The notes beneath the pieces are model-generated. The model was given only the letters and a program-made list of their open reading frames with translations. It was not told where the DNA came from and searched no databases. A stretch of DNA of 64,000 nucleotides from Cavenderia fasciculata (taxonomy: Eukaryota > Evosea > Eumycetozoa > Acytosteliales > Cavenderiaceae), in contig NW_004457708.1 in assembly GCF_000203815.1 (NCBI RefSeq), positions 1,054,001-1,118,000 on the forward strand, read 5' to 3'. The translations under genes and the position numbers were made by a program. Within the stretch, counting starts at the first letter, position 1; each line of letters begins with the position of its first letter. This document shows, one piece after another, positions 1-12,943 of this stretch.

Positions 1-1014
1 TTCATTGATTCATTCATTTGGGTTGTATATTTATTAGAGGATAACCCTGATAAATTATTAACACAGCCTCAAATAGCAGCAGAGATCAAAAAGTATGAAC
101 TCTTTGCTAGATTTACAGAGCCTCAAGTGTTGAATAAAATAAGCAATACATATAGATTAGGAGTACCTGACCCAGATACAGTCTCACGTTTACAAAAGAA
201 ACAAAAGTACAGTGGTGTGTATGCAGATTCTCAAATGCCTCCCATGTCTCCCAATTCAGCAACAAGCATTCAACAGACAGACGATCTAGATCCAATCATT
301 TCTCGTCATTCAAATTATCAACATTTTGCTACAATTAATCGTAACTCTAATATTAGTAAATCATTACAACAAACAGATATATCTACTCCATCATCTGCTA
401 CTCACACTCCAACCCCTGTTTCTACTACTACTGCGACTGCTAGTACTCCTACTCGTAATAATGTTACGACTACACCTATAAAACCATCACCCTTTGTGAA
501 TCCATATGAATCAATTAAATCACCAACACCATCAGAGGTTCCAATTATGACCAATACACCAACATTTTCAACACAAACACCAGCACCAGTACCAACTACA
601 TCACCAACTGTATCATCTAATCATATTGCAATGCCAGATAAAGATGATACTATAGACTCTTTGAACCCCAATAATAATAATAGCATGTTTATTTCATTTT
701 ATGGTCAAGGTAATGAAACTCTGACCATATATCTTCCACTTTGTATGGGTGAGACATTCAAACACACCATCACATCGAGTGGTGATATCATTGTACAGGT
801 GTTTAGATCTGACTTTTGTTGCGATTTTACCAAAACCAAAAGATTGCCCCATCCAATGGCTGGAACATATCGAGCCTACTTTAAAAGACCATTGGATGAT
901 GGAATTCCAGTTTTGGCAACAAACAAAGCGTACAGAGAAATGTATCTTCAAGAAATGTGTGGATTTACTTTTAAAAGAGAGATTAAAGAAATATCTGAAG
1001 AAGTAGAACTATAA
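1..1014 (+). CDS. Unrecognised protein, 5' end outside window
   Basis: The frame is open from base 1 to the TAA at 1012-1014, so the start lies upstream. An alternative is that bases 1-37, which end in TTATTAG, are the tail of an intron and the exon begins at base 38. The first in-window ATG (127) falls inside a conserved-looking stretch and is unlikely to be the true start. The visible protein has a charged N-terminal block, a long Ser/Thr/Pro-rich low-complexity linker (about codons 90-215) and a compact C-terminal region with hydrophobic strands and several Cys and aromatic residues. I do not recognise the family and assign no function. A decayed partial copy lies directly downstream (1078-1310). 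Confidence 0.75.
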   Translation, partial: FIDSFIWVVYLLEDNPDKLLTQPQIAAEIKKYELFARFTEPQVLNKISNTYRLGVPDPDTVSRLQKKQKYSGVYADSQMPPMSPNSATSIQQTDDLDPIISRHSNYQHFATINRNSNISKSLQQTDISTPSSATHTPTPVSTTTATASTPTRNNVTTTPIKPSPFVNPYESIKSPTPSEVPIMTNTPTFSTQTPAPVPTTSPTVSSNHIAMPDKDDTIDSLNPNNNNSMFISFYGQGNETLTIYLPLCMGETFKHTITSSGDIIVQVFRSDFCCDFTKTKRLPHPMAGTYRAYFKRPLDDGIPVLATNKAYREMYLQEMCGFTFKREIKEISEEVEL

Positions 1015-1077
1015 ACAGAAAAATGTCTTCAGATTGTATATATTAACAAACAAATAAATTAATCAACTCCTCCAATT

Positions 1078-1310
1078 ATAATGACCAATACGTCTCCACC
1101 ACCATTATCCTCAACACCAATATCAACCACATCACCACTTTAAAATCGGATCATATTGCAATGCCAGATAAAGAAGATACTATAGATACCTTTAGTTACA
1201 ATAATAATAATAACAACTATAATAGAAAGTTTATTTCATTTTATGGTCAACGATAATGAACTTTGAAGATAAATCTTCCACTTTGTATGGGTGAGACATT
1301 CAAAATATTA
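1078..1310 (+). pseudogene. Decayed partial copy of the upstream gene
   Basis: This stretch aligns base by base with about 540-765 of the gene just upstream. Shared blocks include CATATTGCAATGCCAGATAA, GATACTATAGA, TTTATTTCATTTTATGGTCA and CTTCCACTTTGTATGGGTG. The copy carries substitutions, indels and early stops (a TAA right after ACATCACCACTT), and it ends where the parent still codes. It looks like a tandem partial duplication that has lost its coding capacity. The parent is the likely source because only the copy is broken. Confidence 0.85.
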
Positions 1311-1327
1311 AAATTGTCTAAAAACGT

Positions 1328-3576
1328 TTATGAATCGAAACTCTCCATTGTAGGTAAAAATCCATAATATTGGTTGACAGCTTCAACAATTTCATAGAAA
1401 TCTTCCCTCTTATTAATTGAGGATGCTAAAAGTGAGAGTAGGCTTCCATCATTTACATAATGTTTTTCGATCGATTCTCTTGACATTATTTTGTTTGACA
1501 AAATGTATTTGTAGATATCAGGATGAGTGAGACGAATGGCTCCTTTTGTGCATCCTTCTGTTCGATGTTTGTGGAGGAATGTAACAGTCTCCAAGTCAAA
1601 TCTAATGGCAGCATTGTCCATAGCCTTGGTCGTGCACCCTTCACTACGATTAAAATGTAAAAACTAATGGATGATGGATGATTAGAGTTGGTAAATTAAT
1701 TTAAATAAACAGTCACGATACATACTTTTGTAACTTCGATGTTTTTGGCATTATCCATTGCATCGGTTGTGCATCCTTCACTTCTATTTTCATGAATAAA
1801 CTAAAAGTCAAGTTTAAAAGGTCAAGTTAATAATAAATTATAAATTTCGATCAGTCAATACTTACCTTTACAATATCCAATTTATCAAAAGTAGCAGCCA
1901 AGTTTAATGTATTTCTAGACCACAAAACATTAGATTTTGGGTATTTCTTGTGGAAATATTGAATGACATCCAAACGACCGTATATTATGGCATATTCCAT
2001 ACCTCTAGAAGTACATTCTTGGCCAAGATATTCTATAATCTCCAAACTACAATCCTTCTCAATGGCAGAATCTACTGCTTGTGGTGGACATTCTTTAATG
2101 CCTAAAAGAATAAACTATATAAATGGAATGAATTTTGTCAGCATCAGGACTTTCAAGAATGTGGTATAGATTATATTTTCTTACCTTTATCAGTTCAAAG
2201 TTACCACTATTACATGCATTGATGACAGCTTGTTGGTAACAACCTTCATTTCGATTAAAGTGAATATACTTAACAAAATCCAAATCACCTTTTAAACATG
2301 CATTATCCATTGCCAAGGATGTACATCTTTTTCCATTTTTTTCAAGGAATTGGAATATTTCGAGGGTCTTGGCATTATCCATAGCATTTGTTGTGCACCC
2401 TTTATTACGACTTTCTAACCATTTAACGATTTGAAAATGTCCTTGTTGTGATGCCAAATCCATCGCTTGCTTTGTAACCCCCTCTTTTCTATTATAATTT
2501 AACCATTCCATCACATTTAAATGGCCATTCAATGCTGCCCCATCCATAGCATTAGTTGTACATCCTTCTGTTCGATTAAAATGTAAATACTATTTAAATT
2601 GAATATTTAATTAAGTTAATATTATTAAAAAATGGTTTTCTAAAATAAATATACATACTTTGACAATATCCAAGCGTCCAAACATGGCAGCAGAATCCAG
2701 TGCCTTTGATGTGCATCCTTCATTACGATTTTGATCAAGATACTTTACAATATCTAAATGGTCAAACTTTGCCGCATTGTCCAAGGCTTGAGTGGTACAC
2801 TTTAAACCTTTGATTGAGCATAATAGTTTTACCATTGAAAAGTGTCCTCGTTCAGATGCATCATCAATGCTATGACCATACTTTCCATTCAAAACGATAT
2901 TTGGATATCTTTTTAAAAGAAATTCCATTATATCAGTGTGTCCTTGAATAGCAACATTGTAAAATAATTCTTGATGAACACTCTCGTATTGATCTTGAGG
3001 GTCATAATCTGGTGACCATTCCAATAGATGTTGGAGTGTTGACAATGTTGCATTTCGATGTGCACAATATCTACTAATAACATACCATCTTCTTTTCGAT
3101 AAAACATCATCTCTAGGTGGTAGATAATGTTTGATAAAGTTCCATGGCATTGCACAGCGAGATATCATTTCAAGATGAGGTAGTTTGATTATATCTGTAC
3201 CTGAATAAGATACACCATCAATATTGTTTAACTCTTTTACATATCCAAATATCATACTTCTAATGAATGGTGACCCAATTAAACTTTTAAATCTTAATGT
3301 CATCGTTGTTGAAGATGATAGTTGTACTTTGTTGTTTTGTTGATGGGTCTTTTTATTTAAATCCTGTTGTTGATACTCTTCACCTCCCAACTGATCATTA
3401 TCTCTTTTTTGTTGTTGTAGTAGTTGTTGTCGTTCAAATAGTTGTTCTAGAGTGACACCAAAGTATCTAGCAATCGATGGTATACAATGATTGATACCAT
3501 GTAATCTAAACTCATCGATCGATGTTGATTCAAATGATCCACATACTTTACATTTGATGTTAACTGTTAGATCCAT
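1328..3576 (-). CDS. C2H2-like finger plus divergent ankyrin-repeat protein (intact paralogue)
   Basis: Five exons: 3576-2659, 2589-2185, 2114-1866, 1800-1726 and 1663-1328. All junctions are phase 0 and together code for 660 residues. The N-terminus has a C-x2-C-x13-H-x3-H pattern (CKVCGS...RLHGINHC) that resembles a C2H2 finger. A family-specific block follows (SLIGSPFIRSMIF, LLEWSPDYDPQDQYESVH). Then come divergent ankyrin-like units of the form EGCTTxAMDxAAxxGHLDIVKxLHxNR. Introns fall right after the LDIVK motif, so repeats sit in interchangeable exons. The C-terminus (VNQYYG) is shared with the paralogues. This is the only copy of this family in the window with every frame open. Ankyrin arrays usually bind proteins; the partner and cell site are unknown. 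Confidence 0.88.
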
Positions 3577-3754
3577 CTTTATTTTTATTCTATTCTATTT
3601 ATCAAAAACAAAGGAAAGTAAAGTGAATGAAATAATTTTGTGCAATGTAAGTGAGATGGTTTGACCTAAAAATATAGATCTTGCAAATTTTTTGTTTTTG
3701 TTTTTTATGATCACAAAAATAATTGCCTTTTTTTCGATGGTTTCAGAGGTCCGA

Positions 3755-6376
3755 TCAAATTCCATAATATTTGTTGATGAGATCAATCATTTCATAGTAA
3801 TCGTCCGAGTCTTCATCTTTGAATTGCATTTGTTTGATACGTCCCTGTTTAATAGATTCCATGGATATTAGTTTGTTGGATATAATGTATTCGCGGATAT
3901 CGTGAAACCTGGAATCCCATATGATATCCTCGTGGCATCCTTCTGTGCGGTGTTGTTGTAGAAATTCAACGCTGTCCCAATCATCCCCTAATGCAGCATG
4001 ACACATAGCCATTGATGTACATCCTTCAGTACGATTAAAATGTAACCACTAAAAAAAATGATAACAAGTTGGTACTTTTTTTCTTTTTGAATTAGCTTTT
4101 CATTCTATACTCGTTTCATACATACCTTTATCATTTCAACAGTTTGACCATTCATTGTTGCAAAATCCATAGCATCAGTTGTGCACCCTTCTGTTCGATT
4201 AAAATGTAGAAACTAAAAAAATGATGGAAAAAAAATGTAAGTTCATTACTGGATTCTCTCGGACAAAGGTACCTACCTTAACAATCTCAATATGTCCGTT
4301 ACAAGCTGCTTCATCCATAGCCTTGGTTGTGCATCCCTCAGTTCTGTTTTCATGAAGAAACTAACACAAAAAGAAGATTAATAATAATTATTCAAAAAAG
4401 AGAGACGCATTTAAAATTTCTTACTTTTACTATATCCAAATGACCATATTCAGATGCCATATTTAATACATCTCTATTCCACAAAACATTAGATTTTGAG
4501 TATTTCTTGTGGAAATATTGGATGACGTCTAAGCGAGCATTTTTTATGGCACATTCCAAACCTTTTAAAGTACATGGTTTGTCGAGGTATGATATCATAT
4601 CCAAACTAAAATTCTTTTGTATTGCAGAGTCTACTGCAGTAGATGGGCATTCTACATTCAAATTGGCGAGTATATACTAGAGAAGTTGGGGGTTAGTTTG
4701 TGTTTATATTGTATATTTAAAAACTATTTATCATAAACATTCTACATACCTTTACCAATTCAAAGTTACCACTATTACATGCATTGATGACAGCTTGTTG
4801 GGTACATCCTTCAGTTCGATTGTTGCAAAGGAACTTTACAAAATTCATATCACCTCTCAAACATGCATTGTCCATTGCTTTGGAGTACACATTTTGCCAT
4901 GTTTCCCAAGGAATTGGAATATTTTGAGGGTCTTTGTTCTATCCATAGCATGTGATGTGCATCCCTCGCGACGATATTTATGCAACCACTGGACTATATC
5001 AAAATATCCGTTCATAGATGCATTGTTCATTGCCATTTCTGAGCATCCTTCACTACGATTGTGATGCAACCATTGGACTATATCAAAATGGCCGTTCTTT
5101 GATGCATTGTCCATTGCCCGTTCTGTGCATTTTCCATTGCCCGTTCTATTGTGATGCAACCATAATACAACATCATAATGACCATTCTCTGCAGATTTAT
5201 CCATGGCATTAGTTGAACATCCTTCTGTACGATGAAACTCTAAATACTAAAAATAAAAAAGGAAATAATTAATGAATTCTATCTAATGCAAGTTCCATTC
5301 AACATGTATGTACATATACTTACTCTAACAACATCCAAATGTCCATTCTCTGCAGCTTTATCCATGGCTTTGTGGGTGCACCCTTCAGTACGATTCTGAT
5401 CGAGATACATTACAACATCTAAATGTCCATTCTCTGCAGCTTTATCCATAGCATCAGTGTTACACTTTACTCCTTTCATCTGCGATAATAGTTGAACTGT
5501 TGATAATTGTCCCCATTCTGATGCAACCGTTATTGCATTACGATTTCCATTTGTTTTAATATTTGGATATATTTTCAAAAGGTATTTCAATATATCTGTG
5601 TGTCCTTGAGAGGATATATCGTAAAATAAATTTTGATGAACACTCTCGTATTGATCTTGTGGATCGTAATCTGGAGACCATTCCAATAGTTGTTGTAGTG
5701 TTGACAATGTCGCATTTCGATGTGAACAATATCGACTAATCACATTCCATCTTCTCTTTAATAACACTTCTTCTAGAGGTGGTAGATAATGTTTGATAAA
5801 CTCCCATGGCATACCATACAGAGATATCATTCCAAGGCGAGGTAGATCGATAATCTCTATACCTGAAAGTGATTTATAATTTCCATCAATCTTCTTGTTG
5901 TTTAACTCTTTTACATGTTTAAATATCGTTTGTCTAATAAATTGTGACCCAATTAAACTTTTAAATCTAACGGTCATTGTTGTTAAAGTGAAAGGTGAAG
6001 TTAAACTTGATGTCAAGGTTGAAGTTAAAGTTGTATTGGGTGATTGTGAATTTATTGTATTGAATGTTGTAACAATATTAGGAAGGGGAGGAGGAGTAGG
6101 AAGAGGAAGAGGATGATGGTTGTTGTTATTATTATGATCTATCTTTCTCTTTTTTAATATATCTTGTTGTTGTTGTTGATCTTCCATATATCTTTGATAT
6201 TGCATTTGTTGGTGTAGTGTTGGCATTAGATAAGATAGATTATCTAATTCATGAACACCAAAGTATCTAGCAATCGATGGTATACAATGATTGATACCAT
6301 GTAATCTAAACTCATCGATTGATGTTGATTCCTCTGACCCACATACTTTACATTTGATGTTAAATGTTAGATCCAT
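3755..6376 (-). CDS. C2H2-like finger plus ankyrin-repeat protein with one frameshift
   Basis: Paralogue of the preceding gene. Exons: 6376-5324, 5246-4750, 4676-4425, 4360-4277, 4212-4126 and 4048-3755. Every exon length is a multiple of three except the second (497 bases). In that exon the frame breaks near 4880, just after GKMCTP; the expected AMDNAC continuation is in the next frame, so one base is missing. Otherwise about 755 residues would be encoded: the finger (C-x2-C...H-x3-HC), a Pro/Thr/Asn-rich linker, the LLEWSPDYDPQDQYESVH block and about 14 ankyrin-like units. The start is taken at MDLTF, matching the intact paralogue; two further ATGs lie just upstream at 6379 and 6388. It could be a young pseudogene or carry a one-base assembly error. 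Confidence 0.8.
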
Positions 6377-6513
6377 CATACAATACAAAGTAAATCAACA
6401 AAAAGTAATCATTCAATAATCGATAATAATAATAATTTCGAAGAAGTCTGCAAAGGTGTGTCGTGTTTTGTAATTTATTATTATTTTTTTATTCACTCAC
6501 CCTATTTTCTATT

Positions 6514-8825
6514 ATGGACATACAATTATATAGAGCAATATTTAGATCAAAGTATCTAAAAGAAAAGATATACTACGAGTTGCAAGAGAAATGGGTCAAT
6601 CATGAAGAAAGACCTTACAGGCTATTTAGATTAAAGTACAGCGATTGGGTCGACCCCTTTGACATGATATCATGCGGCTACACAGATTTACTCTTGTACA
6701 AGATGAAACAAGTAAAGTCTCTACAAGACGAGTTATACTTTGGTCCTAAATGTATTGAACTAATCTGTGAAAAGGTTACAAATTATAATCAATTTATGTT
6801 TATTTATAAATTAAAAAGTAAAAGAAGATAGAGAGGATAGAGAAGAAGAGCATTAATAAGTTATTAATTCAAATCTTTCAGAAAACAAATTTGTATTACC
6901 TAGTTTAATAGAGAAAGCATGTCAAGGAGGGAATATAGAAATTATAAAGACGTTGGTAGAACAAACAGAACCTGTACGATTATCAAGAGAAAGATGTTAT
7001 AATGGAGCAGCACGTGGAGGACATTTAAAAGTATTTGAATACTTGTTTGACGAAAAGAATATAGCAATTACAAGTGCATCTGAATTGTATAGTACCAATT
7101 TGGTTGACTTGATTCATGCAACGTCTATTCATGGGAATGCAACCTACTACAATTGGATAGCAACTCATTTACCAGAGATTAAAGATTACTTTAGTCATTT
7201 GGAGAGTCCAGATGCTCTATTCAAGATTGGTGATATTGGTCTATTGCAACATTACATCAAGACCGTCCCACTCAACAAATACTATTACGGTAGTACCAAC
7301 TCTTACACCTATATCTTGGAGCATCCCGTAGAAAAGCATTATGAACTATTCAAAATATTCTTTGGTAAAGAGATGTGTCCCAACTTTAGATACAGAGATA
7401 CATTTGAATTGTTGGAATCACGTGTCAGAAAATTACATCCAACCATCACGCAAGAACAATACCATCGTGTATTGTCGAGTAGATGTTGTTTCCTTAGCAA
7501 CCGTCATCTTCAAGAATCTTTGGTACCTTTTGAATTGTCTCTTTCAACCAAAGACAATAGACAAGAAATCATCCAAGATCTCTATCAATTCACAAGACAA
7601 TTTCACCACCTTTCATGTTCAAACTTTTTTAAATATTTAACAAAACATGATATTACCTTGGTAGATTTAACTCATACTCAATGTATGTAAAAAACAAAAG
7701 TTCAAGTTAATCTCTCTCTCTTTGTTTCTAACATTTTTTTTATTTTCTTTAGTAATATTTCAAGAAATTTGTTTTAGAAATGAAAATATTGATGAAGTAA
7801 TTGAAATTGTTGAATATATACTATCAAAAGTTCCAAATCTAAAATTAGTAAATTCACAATATCGAGGACCAATTAAAACATCATGTAAAGCAATGTATGA
7901 ATACATGTTGACTCATTTTCCAAACTTTGTGGTTTGCGATTTAGATCCAAAGTTTTATGACGAATTGACAGTGGAAGATGTTGGTACTATGAATCTTCGA
8001 GATTCATCCAAACCATTCTTTTATTTTATCACTAAGGAAAACATACCACTCATCGAAGCATTTTCTAAAAAAGGAGGTCAAGTTCTTTCAAGATTCACTC
8101 TTCAATCAAAATGCAAGGTTCTAAAGACATTGGCGCAAATGCAATTCTTTAAATTAAGTAATTTAATAGAACCTCGATTCAAACCAGTTCCAACTCTCAC
8201 ATTCTTTATCACACCCGAGACTCTAATGCTTTTTGAAAGTAAATTCCAAAAAGCCGATCTCCAAACACTTCAATCAAAGGCATTGTCAAAAGGCAATTTG
8301 TCAGTGTACAAATTCATCACTGAAAAGCAAAAAGATCTCAGATACGATTCTGAATTACCAATCAAACATAATCGTATCAATATCTTAAATCACATGCAAG
8401 AATGTCAACCTAAAAAATTTGACTTTAAAAAGGTATTGGATCAAATTATAAGTCATGGATCAGTTGAATTGTTAAAATACTATCAAGAAAAGAAACCAAA
8501 AGAAACAAAATTATTCCTTGACCGTTTGGATATTTCAACAAAAATCATTCCTCTTTTAGCTCCATCCTCGAGAGAAATGGTTTTATATCTTTTGGATTAT
8601 GGATTCGATTTTGATTCAAAATCTCTTTTACGTATGTCAACTATTAAAAGTGATAAATTTTATTTAGAAACTGTTAAAATGATTCAAGAAAAAGAAATGG
8701 AAAATATAAAAGAGAAAGAAGATGAAGAAGAAGAAGAAGAAGAAAAGGAAGAAGAAATTGATAAAAAGAAAAGAAAAAAATCTATACCAGTTTCTACAAA
8801 AAGAATAGTAAAAAAAAAGAAATAA
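6514..8825 (+). CDS. Ankyrin-like protein of a second dictyostelid family
   Basis: Three exons: 6514-6817, 6882-7682 and 7753-8825. Both junctions are in frame and give 725 residues. The start at MDIQLYRAIF is preferred; an ATG at 6463 would add a hydrophobic 17-residue leader. After the N-terminal block there are weak ankyrin-like helical pairs (PSLIEKACQGGNIEIIKTL, RERCYNGAARGGHLKVFEYL). The middle is a long alpha-helical, Leu/Phe-rich region. The C-terminus is a Glu run followed by a Lys/Arg-rich tail, possibly a nuclear localisation signal. It lacks the zinc-finger block of its minus-strand neighbours, and its 5' end faces theirs across about 140 bases. The function is unknown; a protein-binding scaffold is an inference from the repeats. 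Confidence 0.82.
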
Positions 8826-8871
8826 AATAATACTGGTATATAACTTTTTATTTATTATTTATTATTTAATT

Positions 8872-11800
8872 TTACATAAGTTTAAATTTAGCTTCTAAAG
8901 TTTGAGTTGCATTACCACTAATTCTTTTTGTTGTTGATAAGAAATCGATAATGATTCTTGCTTCTTCAGTTGTGAAATAGGGTTGAATCATTTTCTCTAA
9001 TAAATAGGTTAGCAGTTCATCTTCATTGGACAATGATTGATAGAATTGTCTTATTCTATCAAAAAACATTTCACGTTTAACAATGATATTGGTAAGATTT
9101 TGTTGAAGAGTGTAGACATTTTTACAAAGTTTGGCAACTCCATTGATATTGAGTTGTTTGATGTGGACCAATCGATTGATTAATAATTTACCAATCAATT
9201 TGGCAATACCACCAAACAAGAATTGACATTTATCACTTGATAAATAAGTTGACATTGATTCTTCATTTGTTGATAAATCCTTATTCAATTCCACAATAAA
9301 TGTATCTGGATCTGTTCTTTCTTCATCACAAATATATGATCCCTAAAAAAAAAAAAATTAATATAAATACTTTTTGTTTTGTTTTTTACTTCTTTTGTTT
9401 ATATACCTTTTTAAAACCTTCTAAAAAGTAAAAACAATGAATTCTGTATTCAATTCTTAAACCAATAAGACAACGTTTAGCTAAATCTCTAAGATCTTGA
9501 ATGATAAAATCGATTGAACGTAGAGAATCCAATACTTCTGGTGAAAGTTTTTGTAAAACTGGTGGTTGTTTTGATTTGGCAGGAGTCTTTCCTTTTTGAG
9601 CTGGTGTTGATGGTTGAGAGGAATCATTATCTTTTGTTGGTGCCATGGTTGGAGTGGCTGTACTATTGATTTGTGGCCAGAATAAATTTGATACTCTATC
9701 AGCCAACCATTCCAAACTGTAATTGAGATTGGCCAACATTGTCAATTTTTCAAGATCCAACAATAGTTGACTCTTTTGAACTGGTCTTTCTTGATTGGTG
9801 AAAAGATCAGACTCTAGTCTATATTCATTATCTTCTTCTCTTGTATTTTGGAACTTTGGAATCTCTTGTCTCTTATTATCGTATTGGTTTTGTAAATATT
9901 TAAAGAGTTCTGGATGATTCATTAATGCTCCAGTAAGTGTTGGTTCCAATTCCTGTGTAAATTTGGTCAAACATTTTTCTTTATATCGTAATAATGATGT
10001 TTGTATAATAGCTCCAAATTCTTCAACATAATGACTCATTGCTACAATATCTGAATGTAATTCTGTTATAAATTGATAAATTTGTAATGTACTCTAAAAT
10101 AAATAAAAAATAAAAAATTAATAAATCTAATTTAATAGAAATATTCTATTATCTATTATTCTTATTTTCTTTTTCTTATTTACATTTAAAATTGGTTTTG
10201 TATCACGTAATTTAAAAGCCAATTTAAATCTTTCCAAAGGTTTAAATGCATCTGGACCTTCAATTGCAGCTGTTACACGTTCCTTGTAATCATTTTTAAT
10301 ATGTTGTAAGAAATTACGATGAACAAAATCATCAATATATAATCTAAGTAATCCTTTTGGTGATCCATCATCTTTTGAAAGTCCTAATTCTTGTCTTGGT
10401 CTAAAAAAAAAATAAAAAATTAGAAAAAGTATAAGAATTATAACTTTTTTTTTTTATATATCTTACTTTTTACCAGTCATGATTGAATCAATTTGATCAG
10501 TAAATTTAACAATCATTGGATAGATTGGAGTTACATTGTATTGAGAAGCTTTAAATATACTAACTGCATTTGTAATACCAGTACTATTATTTAATCCACC
10601 ACCTGATCCAACACCAATTGTTGGTGATGAAAGTGGACTTGTACTACCATTCCATGATTCTGTTACAATTGAATTTGAAAAACTAAATAACTTTTAAAAA
10701 AAACAAAAGTATAAATACAAAAATATATTTCTTTTTCTTTTTCTTTTTCTTCTTTCTTTTTTGCTTACTCTAACTGAAGAAGTTTTTGATTGATCTAAAA
10801 GAGTTGAATTGGTTCTTAATAATAAACTTGAAGTATCATGAAGATGAATACGTAACATTTCACGAATTTCTTTTTGCATAATTTCCCAAACCAAACCAAC
10901 ACTATAGAGTTCATCAGAATTGGAAGAATCCTGACCAGAGCTGTTTAACGAGTCGGCAGAGATTTCCAAAGAACCATGGAATTGATGACGTCTTTTGTTT
11001 TCTTGTCTCTTTTTAATTGATTCATTGACAATGATGGACAAGGTCATATGATTCTTAAATACCATCATAATCTTGCTGAAAATGGCTTTCAAGAGATCGA
11101 CCAATGGTATAGTACTATCGGTTTTGTGGATATGATCACCAAGTAAAAGATTAAATGTATGGTCTTGAAGTTGATCGGCTCCATTACTATTTGTCAATAG
11201 TCCACCCTCGCCAGGTACTCTTGGTATCGCACGACCCTCTGATTGATATTTAAGTGTGACAGTATTGGAGCATGTATTGACAATATTTCTCAATTCAATT
11301 GAAATCTTTCCAAGTATTAAACCTACTGCCGGTTCCAAATAATCCAATACACTTAATGATTCTACCAATAAATTCATAAATAATTTACCATTTGTTTCTG
11401 GATTTAAATTTAAATCTTCAATTGACTTTGAAAAAAATAAAATAAAAAATAAATATTAATATTTTTTGTTGATAATTAAATCTTTTTTTTTTCTTTTCAT
11501 ATTTTACATTTGATTGTTTTGAAATTAATTCAAGTTCTAATGGTTGTTCATCATCTTCTTTGGGTGAAGATATATTTTTGTTATTTTGATGATTATTCTT
11601 TTGAGTTGTTTGATTTGTTTTAAATTGTGGTGTTGGTAATGGTGAATTACTAATAATAAAAAAGAAAATATTAATATTAATATTTTCTATTTCTTTTTCT
11701 TTTTTTTTCTTATTTTCTTATTTTCCTTACATTGATAAAGCTTTTTTAAGATTTGATTTAAAATCAAATAGATCATCTTCATCATCTTCATCATTTTTAA

Positions 11801-12943
11801 TAGATTTTAAATAGACATGATCATTTAATTTATCGACAATGAGATCATTAAATTCTTCCTTTTTCTCTGACAATGATTGTCTTAGATCCATCAATGCATT
11901 AACATTGACCAAATCCTTTTCATTTAATGCATTTAATGAATTTACTACCAAATTGGATGCATGTACAAAATGATTTCCTTTTACATATCCTTCTAATAAA
12001 TCTGGTACTTTTTTTAATTCTTCCCTATAAAAAAATCAAAGGTATTAATATCATCATTTATATCATGACGAATAAACTAATTAATCATACATTTTTTCTA
12101 AAATTTGAATCATATAATAATATTCAAGATTTCTTCTCCATAGTCTATCGATATTTGAATTATTGAAATAAATTAATTTGTTAATTTCTTCAACCTCTTT
12201 ACTCATTGTTATAGCATTGGAATGCGAATCTCCCATATATTGTAATATTCTTGAATAATTATGAATCGATTTGTTAAATCCTTGAAAGTATACTAAAAAG
12301 TAGGTAGGTTGAAAATGAAATAAGAGTCTTTTAGTTTTTCTATAGATATTGTTTTGTTTCTTTTTGTTTCTTTTCGTTTACCATCAACAATATCATCAGT
12401 ATGATCATTTAATTCATCTAACCATCCTTCAATTTGATTTAATTGTTCTGTACGATGATGTGATCTCATGAAATCGAGAGCAGTCTTTCTTGCCTCGAAA
12501 CTTGGTGCTTGATACATATCTGGTATCTTGTTTAATGTATTCATAATCTTTGCTTCGTGAATGGGTGCATGTTCATTTCTACTCGATAGTGTTGGTGATA
12601 GTTGAGGTAACCCAATACTACTCTTCATACTGTCGCTACCTCTATCACTACCTCCTCCTCCTCCTCCTCTAGGCATACCATCACTTCCTACTCTTGAAAA
12701 GCCGTCGCTTCCCCCTCTTGATAGACCTTCACTGCCTCTAGGTAATAAGCTTTCAAATCGTGGTGTTCCATCGCTACCTCTACTGTATCTGTTGTTGGTT
12801 GGTGTAGATGGTGTTGATGTAGATGTTTGGTGTGGTGGAGACTGTCCTGGTATGATTCGATTAAATGATACTCCATCACTTGATCCTCCTACACTACTAC
12901 CTCCACCTCCTCGAGGCATTCCTAAACTACTTTTAAAATCCAT
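8872..12943 (-). CDS. exoc4: Exocyst complex subunit Sec8/EXOC4
   Basis: Nine exons: 12943-12382, 12292-12091, 12024-11731, 11649-11508, 11425-10769, 10690-10467, 10400-10184, 10093-9407 and 9342-8872. All frames join, giving 1,151 residues. The N-terminus is a dictyostelid-type Gly/Ser/Arg-rich extension. It is followed by the Sec8 region (EELKKVPDLLEGYVKGNHF, ALMDLRQSLSEKKEEF). The C-terminus has GIAKLIGKLLINRLVHIKQL and LCKNVYTLQQNLTNI, which match the conserved EXOC4 end (CRN..ALQQNLTNI in animals). Sec8 is one of eight exocyst subunits that tether secretory vesicles to the plasma membrane before SNARE fusion. Its length is somewhat above that of the animal protein (about 974) because of low-complexity inserts. 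The 3'-splice sites of exons 5 and 6 are AAAG rather than TAG. Confidence 0.93.
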
